The notes under the pieces: model-generated | What the model saw: the letters and a program-made list of their open reading frames with translations, nothing else | Databases searched by the model: none | Told to the model about the DNA's origin: nothing | From: Lachnospiraceae bacterium | GTDB taxonomy: Bacteria; Bacillota; Clostridia; Lachnospirales; Lachnospiraceae | Length of the DNA stretch: 46,049 nt | Assembly (NCBI GenBank): GCA_017433725.1 | Contig: JAFRGQ010000054.1 | Coordinates: 1 to 46,049 of the forward strand | Direction of reading: 5' to 3' | Made by a program: the position numbers and the translations under genes | In this document: piece by piece, positions 41,148 to 46,049 of the stretch | Position numbering within the stretch: the first letter of the stretch is position 1 | Layout: every line of letters starts with the position of its first letter

Positions 41148-42082
41148 TTATTTACATCAGAGTAATGTTCTGTAAAGGAATGCATTTCTCCGTTCGTCTT
41201 ATACCCCGGGAATGTGTCGAGCTGGACCGCATGCACAGCGTTGAATATGCTGTCCTCAATTCCCGGGTGCGTCTTTTTCAGCTCCCGTATCAGGTCCTTT
41301 ATTTCCTGCCGTCGGGAGTTCTCACCGTTATGGGCGCGGATTGGAAGACTTCCGGGCAAACTGTCTGCAGCCGTGCGGGATGGGTTATTACTCAATTCCT
41401 CTGATTGATCGGAAAGCTTGCCGGTTGCCGCTATTGCCTCCGTAAACCTGCACGCACATCGGATAAATTCAAGGTCGTTGTAGCGGCACCATGCCAGAAC
41501 GTCCTCCTCCTTGATGCGGTACATCGGACGGATGAGTTCCATGCCCTCAAAGTTCAGGCTGTGGACCTTCGGAATCATGGTCTCCAGCTTTGAGCTGTTG
41601 AACATTGCCATGACGACTGTCTCGATGACGTCGCTCATGTGATGACCGAGCGCGATCTTGTTGCAGCCGAGTTCTTTGGCCTTGCTGTACAGATGCCCTC
41701 TTCGCATGCGGGCGCAGAGGTAGCAGGGAGAGTGCTCCTGGCTATTTGCAACATCAAAAATATCCGTTTCAAATATCGTCAGCGGAATCTCAAGCAACCT
41801 CGCGTTGCTTTCGATCTTCGCGCGGTTGACAGGATTGTAACCCGGATCCATGCAGAGGAAAATGAGGTCAAAGGGCACGCGGGTATGTTTGTGTAGCTCC
41901 TGCATGAGTTTCGCCGTCAGCATGCTGTCCTTGCCGCCTGATATGCAGACGGCGATCTTGTCTCCCGGCTGAATGAGCTCGTACTTGATGATGGCCGTCA
42001 TGAATGGGGCCCAGAGTTCTTTGCGGAAGCGCTTGTTTATGCTGCGCTCGATGATCTGGCAGCGGGTGAGGGTTCTTGCCAT
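41144..42082 (-). CDS. TtcA-like tRNA 2-thiolation (PP-loop) protein
   Basis: The 312-residue protein belongs to the PP-loop ATPase family of TtcA, which thiolates cytidine-32 of some tRNAs. The PP-loop is SGGKDS; the Cys pair in PCYLCARMRRG, and CAC near RCACRF, are candidate iron-sulfur or sulfur-carrying residues; LGHHMSDVIET matches the family. An inserted polar stretch (about 220-260, SDQSEELSNNPSRTAADS) looks like a flexible loop. The start at 42082 is preceded by aaggag. It is a single gene. Related PP-loop enzymes with other tRNA targets cannot be excluded. Confidence 0.82.
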   Translation of the reverse strand: MARTLTRCQIIERSINKRFRKELWAPFMTAIIKYELIQPGDKIAVCISGGKDSMLTAKLMQELHKHTRVPFDLIFLCMDPGYNPVNRAKIESNARLLEIPLTIFETDIFDVANSQEHSPCYLCARMRRGHLYSKAKELGCNKIALGHHMSDVIETVVMAMFNSSKLETMIPKVHSLNFEGMELIRPMYRIKEEDVLAWCRYNDLEFIRCACRFTEAIAATGKLSDQSEELSNNPSRTAADSLPGSLPIRAHNGENSRRQEIKDLIRELKKTHPGIEDSIFNAVHAVQLDTFPGYKTNGEMHSFTEHYSDVNK

Positions 42083-42387
42083 GGGGTCTCCTTGATCTTT
42101 ATTACAAAATTTCAGGTTCAGATTTATCCATCTCTGTGCCTGAGAAAGTTTTCGTCCGTGATTAAGAATAAAATTAGAGCAATAACTTTTTAATCATAGC
42201 ATTTTGGTAGTGAATGGTCAAACTTGCAGCTGCGAGTATTGAAGCTTTTTGGTACCGCAAGCACTGAAGTATATTTCTGACACAAGCATGAAGTTTTTAC
42301 TCTTTATGTCCCAAAATGCATGTTAAGGGAGTGCTATCTTATACTTATGAAAAAACAGTATGATTAATATACCAAAAGTAGATTACT

Positions 42388-42465
42388 TAGTGTTTCGTGC
42401 TTACGCATTCCCGCACTCCTATCCTACGTTCGCAATTCGTGAGGCCATCCCTCACTTTGTACAAA
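42388..42465 (-). repeat. GAGCTTGCTC repeat family, copy D (3' half only)
   Basis: cgtgcttacgcattcccgca and cctacgttcgcaattcgtga match the reverse complement of the 3' half of copy B. The surrounding 42083-42719 holds no gene that I can support; it is AT-rich with no clear promoter. Confidence 0.75.
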
Positions 42466-42719
42466 AACACTGTCATACCAAACAGAAGGAATCATAGTTG
42501 TCGGAAGCTGTCAATTGTAGTTCAATTTTTTGAATCTGAGACGTTGAATGGTGGCAGAATATTTTAGAAATATGTTGGATTTCAGATAGTTAAATGAAGC
42601 GTTATAGACATATCTGTAAATCAGGAGTAAAATCCACAACATATTTTAATACTAGTCTAATAAGTGTATGCCACATCTTGTTAGTATGGGTAGTTTGGAG
42701 AGGAGGAAACAAAAGGATT

Positions 42720-43811
42720 ATGAAAATGTTGGTGGATGAGCGTGAAGCAAACAGAAATCTGGTAAGGAACCTTAATTACATTAAGACTTTGCTAAATGTC
42801 AAGACTGACCGTGAGCTTGCTGAAAGAATCGGTGTTTCACCGGCGACTATTACCGGTATCAGGAATGATGGTAATATTCCGACGCTGTTTCCTTTCTTCC
42901 AGGGAATCATGAATATGACAGGATTTACTCTGGAAGAACTCCTGAATAAGGAACTCTCGTCTCATGGAATGAAGGTAGACGTTGATTACACTCCTGAGGA
43001 AGAAGAGATGTCCCGCTACCAGGGACTGTATTTTGTGTACTATTTTCGAACTTCGGCCTTTAAGGGACGTGAGACAAAGGATGACGCCAATGCCCTTGAG
43101 TATGGTCTTCTTGGCATTTACAGTGATGTAAATACCAAACAGGTGAAGTGCAGAGCCGTCATGGGTCTGAACCGTAAAGAAGCGGAAGCCCGTTATGACA
43201 GATGCATGGAGGCAAGAGGAAACGGAGTGAAACCGAAGAAGAATTTTCCGAGTATTCTTGCAGATTTTACCCGCGAAGGACTTATCTACGAGGGTGAGAT
43301 CAAACTTACGCATGGTCATATCTTCATCACCTGCAGTTCCGGTATTAAAGATATCCTCAGCATGATTATTCACAGACCGGATTCAAGAAAACAGCGCTAT
43401 ATCGGCGGACTCGGTGCTGCTGTTTCTGTATCCAAGGGACGTGACTCATGTCCCTGTGTGCAGTTCGTAGGGATGTCCCGCTATAAGATTACCGCCTCCT
43501 CAGAGGAGATTGCGAAGCATATTGAACTCGGATATCCGTCCATCAAACCGGGCGATGAGCTTGACCAGGTACTGGACCAGATCAGCGTTATGCTGCGCGA
43601 TGAGCTCGAGCACACTATGACAGACAACAGCCACAGGGAGACGGATCTGACAGAACGCAACCGAAGATATATTATCAGTGCGCATATCACTACACTTATC
43701 AGCCGTATTGTGGAGAGAAACCTCTTCCGGGTAGTAAAGGTATCTGCAACAGACGACGATGATTGGTATCACTTCGTCAAGTATTATAACGAGAAAGGGG
43801 AGAAGGTCTGA
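42720..43811 (+). CDS. XRE-type regulator with an unrecognised C-terminal domain
   Basis: The 363-residue protein begins with a helix-turn-helix of XRE/Cro type (residues about 15-75; LLNVKTDRELAERIGVSPATITGIRNDG). The remaining 280 residues, starting YQGLYFVYYFRTSAFKGRE, form a domain I do not recognise, with beta-rich stretches (LEYGLLGIYSD, GHIFITCSSG, VQFVGMSRYKI), probably a sensor. ATG 42720 is favoured because aaagga lies close upstream; ATG 42726 is also plausible, and the frame is open further 5' without a site. It precedes the HD-TGS protein by 105 bases in the same direction and may regulate it. Confidence 0.75.
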   Translation: MKMLVDEREANRNLVRNLNYIKTLLNVKTDRELAERIGVSPATITGIRNDGNIPTLFPFFQGIMNMTGFTLEELLNKELSSHGMKVDVDYTPEEEEMSRYQGLYFVYYFRTSAFKGRETKDDANALEYGLLGIYSDVNTKQVKCRAVMGLNRKEAEARYDRCMEARGNGVKPKKNFPSILADFTREGLIYEGEIKLTHGHIFITCSSGIKDILSMIIHRPDSRKQRYIGGLGAAVSVSKGRDSCPCVQFVGMSRYKITASSEEIAKHIELGYPSIKPGDELDQVLDQISVMLRDELEHTMTDNSHRETDLTERNRRYIISAHITTLISRIVERNLFRVVKVSATDDDDWYHFVKYYNEKGEKV

Positions 43812-43915
43812 GCAGGCACAGGGAAGATCTGTGAGTGGTTCTAATATTATCAAAGAAAGGTACATCAGCATTTTGAAAACTTAACAACAGTATTACTGCA
43901 TATGGAGGCGACGCG

Positions 43916-45796
43916 ATGAATCCGTCTATTACAGAAGACGAAAAGAGAAGTGCGGAAAAGCGGTATGTCGAATTGATCAAGAAGATCAGAACTTACATGA
44001 CGGCGGACACAAGTCTGCTCAGGGACGCATATGATACCGCTATGGAAAAGCACAAATGCAGCAGGCGCAAGGGTGGGGCGCCTTATATCACCCACCCGTT
44101 GGAGGTGGCTCATTTCTGTGCCGATATGAAAAGGGATAATGAAGTGATTGCCGCAGCCCTTCTGCATGATGTTGTCGAGGATGAAGACATAACTATGACT
44201 GAGATCGGCAGCAAGTTCGGCAGTAAAGTGAAACATCTCGTTGAGGCTGTCACAAATCTTGACTCTTCCTTAGAAGAATATGAAGCTATGGAGAAGAATG
44301 ACGTAGACGTCCTGTCAGATGTGAAGCTAATCGAGCAGATCAGCCGCAACCCGCAGGCTTTGTATATAAAAGTGGGTGACAGAGTGCACAATCTCGGGGA
44401 TATGGCCGGTATGCCATATGATAAGGTGGTTGCCAAGGCCCAGCATACAGAAGATATTCTGATTCCTCTGCTGAGAACAGTGCAGGCCACCCGACTGATC
44501 GAAATTCTTGAGACCCGGTGCTTTAAGCTCAAACATGAAAATGCATATCATCAGATCAAGGAAGGATACAAAAAATTATGTGAGTCGAACAGCCTCTCGC
44601 ATAAGTGGCTGCAGGATTACATGTTCAGTGTTTTTTACGGACATAATGAGCGGTTCTACGTTGAGGAAGATATGCGGCCATCTGTGCAGGGCGACTTGCC
44701 GGATTCAAAGTGGATTAAAACGATAACATTCTATACACGCTATACAGGGAGTATTTCCAGGGATTTGCAGAATAAGATGACAAATATATTTGCCGAGCTC
44801 CCGAAGGTTATCACCAAAAAGAATATTCCACTGTATGATATTTATTTTGTGACAAATGAAGAATGCCCGCTCTCGCCGGAAGATTATTTTCTGAGCTATT
44901 ATCCGATTCTTCATGCAGGCGTCTATGAGCCGGAGAGCGAAGAATATGACGAACGGTTCAAGGACGTCAGGTTCATGTTGACTATTGTCGGAGAGGGAAA
45001 GGATAAAGTGACGGATCTGCCTTTCCTGCTTATACAGGATGCGTTTGGCACAGGTTACCGGCTTTTCCCGGAGACGGCCGACAAATTTACCGACCATATT
45101 AACGGATGTATTTATAAGCAGGACGACGAGAGGATGCCGGTCGTTTCGGTGATTGACAGAGCAGAGCCGGCGGCGTCATTTGAACAGACTATACACGTAT
45201 ACCTGAGAGACGGAGCGGTACAGGAAATGCCGGTCGGTTCGACTATTCTGGATCTGGCTTTCAAGATACATCCTTACGTAGGTTTGTGTGCAAAATATGC
45301 ACAGATCAATGGCCGTGACAGTTCCATTCCGCTCCAGACCAAGCTGACGGATGGCGATCAGGTCGATATATTTACGGATTCGGATTCGGACAATCCCGAG
45401 AATAATATCATCCACGCCACGATCAGATGGTTCGAGTATGTGAGGACCCGGGAGGCTACGCGGGAGCTGTCAAGATATTTCGAGAAACACATTGAGGACA
45501 GCGGAACCCGGACGAGGATCTTCATTGACGGAATCGGCGAGAAGGAGATACAGACGGGGAGTACGGTGCTAGATGTGGCGTTTGCGCTGGGGAGAGAAAC
45601 GGGTCTGCATTTCAAGGAGGCTTATATTAACAGGAGCTCGAGACCTTGCGCTATGGATTATGTGCCGGGATATGGCGACCGCGTGAGAATCGAGACGGAT
45701 GATGCGGTCGTACCGGAGCTCGGGTGGTTCGTGGTCGCGCGGCTGCCGGAGGTGAGGAGAGAGTTGGTAAGGTATTTTGAAGGGGAGAAGGAATAA
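43916..45796 (+). CDS. SpoT-like HD hydrolase protein with two TGS domains and no recognisable synthetase
   Basis: The 626-residue protein starts with an HD domain like the ppGpp hydrolase of RelA/SpoT: His60 (ITHPLEVA), His84-Asp85 with Glu88-Asp89 (ALLHDVVEDED), FGSKVKHLVEAVTNL, and Asp155 in KVGDRVHNL. Residues about 205-415 have no synthetase motifs that I can see. Two TGS domains follow: about 425-490 (IHVYLRDG to GDQVDIFTD) and about 533-597 (TRIFIDGI to GDRVRIETD). Usual long RSH proteins carry one TGS after a synthetase, then an ACT domain, which is also missing. ATG 43916 follows ggagg. It is likely a nucleotide hydrolase, perhaps (p)ppGpp. Confidence 0.8.
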   Translation: MNPSITEDEKRSAEKRYVELIKKIRTYMTADTSLLRDAYDTAMEKHKCSRRKGGAPYITHPLEVAHFCADMKRDNEVIAAALLHDVVEDEDITMTEIGSKFGSKVKHLVEAVTNLDSSLEEYEAMEKNDVDVLSDVKLIEQISRNPQALYIKVGDRVHNLGDMAGMPYDKVVAKAQHTEDILIPLLRTVQATRLIEILETRCFKLKHENAYHQIKEGYKKLCESNSLSHKWLQDYMFSVFYGHNERFYVEEDMRPSVQGDLPDSKWIKTITFYTRYTGSISRDLQNKMTNIFAELPKVITKKNIPLYDIYFVTNEECPLSPEDYFLSYYPILHAGVYEPESEEYDERFKDVRFMLTIVGEGKDKVTDLPFLLIQDAFGTGYRLFPETADKFTDHINGCIYKQDDERMPVVSVIDRAEPAASFEQTIHVYLRDGAVQEMPVGSTILDLAFKIHPYVGLCAKYAQINGRDSSIPLQTKLTDGDQVDIFTDSDSDNPENNIIHATIRWFEYVRTREATRELSRYFEKHIEDSGTRTRIFIDGIGEKEIQTGSTVLDVAFALGRETGLHFKEAYINRSSRPCAMDYVPGYGDRVRIETDDAVVPELGWFVVARLPEVRRELVRYFEGEKE

Positions 45797-45810
45797 GAAT
45801 TCAATGTGAA

Positions 45811-45919
45811 TTTCGGAAGTGGGAGAAAAACTTGCTCTACTTCCGTAAATCTTAGGTGGCGGTAGAAAGAATTCAATGCGCATTACGGAAGTTGGAAGAA
45901 AAACTTGCTCTACTCCTAT
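45811..45919. repeat. Palindrome array, TTACGGAAG family, locus 3 (72-bp period)
   Basis: tttcggaagt (45811) pairs with acttccgtaa (45839); a second unit starts ttacggaagt at 45883. Both have agaaaaacttgctctact in the loop and aattcaatg upstream. The second unit breaks off after ctact, where a different sequence begins. Arms match loci 1 and 2, but the loop core is different. Confidence 0.85.
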
Positions 45920-45926
45920 TATATAG

Positions 45927-46049
45927 TTGTGGTGGTTAGATACCTCTCAGCCAGAAAGGACTAACCGTTCCATTGCTAAAGCTGTTAGAATAGGTGGGCA
46001 TCGGTATGACACTCCTCTACTTGGACCTGTAAGCGTCCGTACGGAAGCC
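45927..46049 (+). other. Open frame running off the window edge, coding status unknown
   Basis: After a stop at 45924-45926, a frame stays open for 41 codons to the end and reads like WWLDTSQPERTNRSIAKAV then RIGGHRYDTPLLGPVSVRTEA. No ribosome site or ATG precedes it and I recognise no family, so it may be the edge of a mobile element or chance. Confidence 0.2.

Noticed and set aside
45930-46049. tRNA or small RNA at the window end
   Set aside because: ggttag/ctaacc can pair but no cloverleaf or known RNA core is present.

Overview
The window looks like a chromosomal segment from a low-to-mid GC anaerobic Firmicute, most likely a Lachnospiraceae-type clostridium. The basis is clostridial Shine-Dalgarno sequences (AGGAGG-like) before nearly every gene, an Rnf complex with a neighbouring [FeFe]-hydrogenase-like protein, a clostripain-family protease, GH94 cellobiose phosphorolysis, and a sugar ABC transporter without its own ATPase. 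No rRNA, tRNA, CRISPR or intact IS was seen. This assignment is inference; no taxonomic marker gene is present.

Layout. 1-810: 3' end of an Rpn-family nuclease, then repeats. 898-3471: membrane-anchored clostripain-like protease. 3820-8436: trehalose locus (treR repressor, EIIBC permease, phospho-alpha-glucosidase). 8615-11240 (minus): Na+/alanine-glycine symporter and a membrane-anchored pseudokinase. 11241-14280: repeat-rich stretch carrying two orphan Tad-pilus-type genes (prepilin peptidase, TadZ-like ATPase). 14281-21040: hydrogenase-like iron-sulfur protein, then rnfC, an rnfD-rnfG fusion, rnfE, rnfA, rnfB. 21444-28902: cellobiose locus (GH94 phosphorylase, divergent LacI regulator, solute-binding lipoprotein, two permeases). 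29583-33239: two-domain polyphosphate kinase 2, dihydroorotase, NUDIX hydrolase. 33440-38063: ECF sigma factor with its likely membrane anti-sigma factor, PsiE-like protein, ABC exporter. 38180-41107: TPR protein followed by a large protein with an anthrax-lethal-factor-like metalloprotease motif. 41144-42082 (minus): TtcA-like sulfurtransferase. 42720-45796: XRE-type regulator and a ppGpp-hydrolase-like HD protein with two TGS domains.

How the genes work together. Trehalose enters as trehalose-6-phosphate and is cleaved by the hydrolase. Cellobiose enters by ABC transport and is split by phosphate. The Rnf complex turns reduced ferredoxin into an ion gradient, and the symporter may use a Na+ gradient. 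The hydrogenase-like protein beside Rnf probably exchanges electrons with the same ferredoxin pool.

Intergenic DNA is unusually rich in structured repeats. At least four dispersed families occur: long (~250 bp) hairpins at 555-803 and 11443-11698 whose stems show compensatory base changes; arrays of TTACGGAAGT palindromes with a ~73-bp period at three loci; a GAGCTTGCTC-containing family; and AAACTTCCC-ended hairpins. Tandem arrays with 35-, 53-, 68- and 69-bp units also occur. The strongest candidates for something undescribed are the TPR/lethal-factor-like pair, the covarying hairpin family, and the XRE/HD-TGS-TGS pair.
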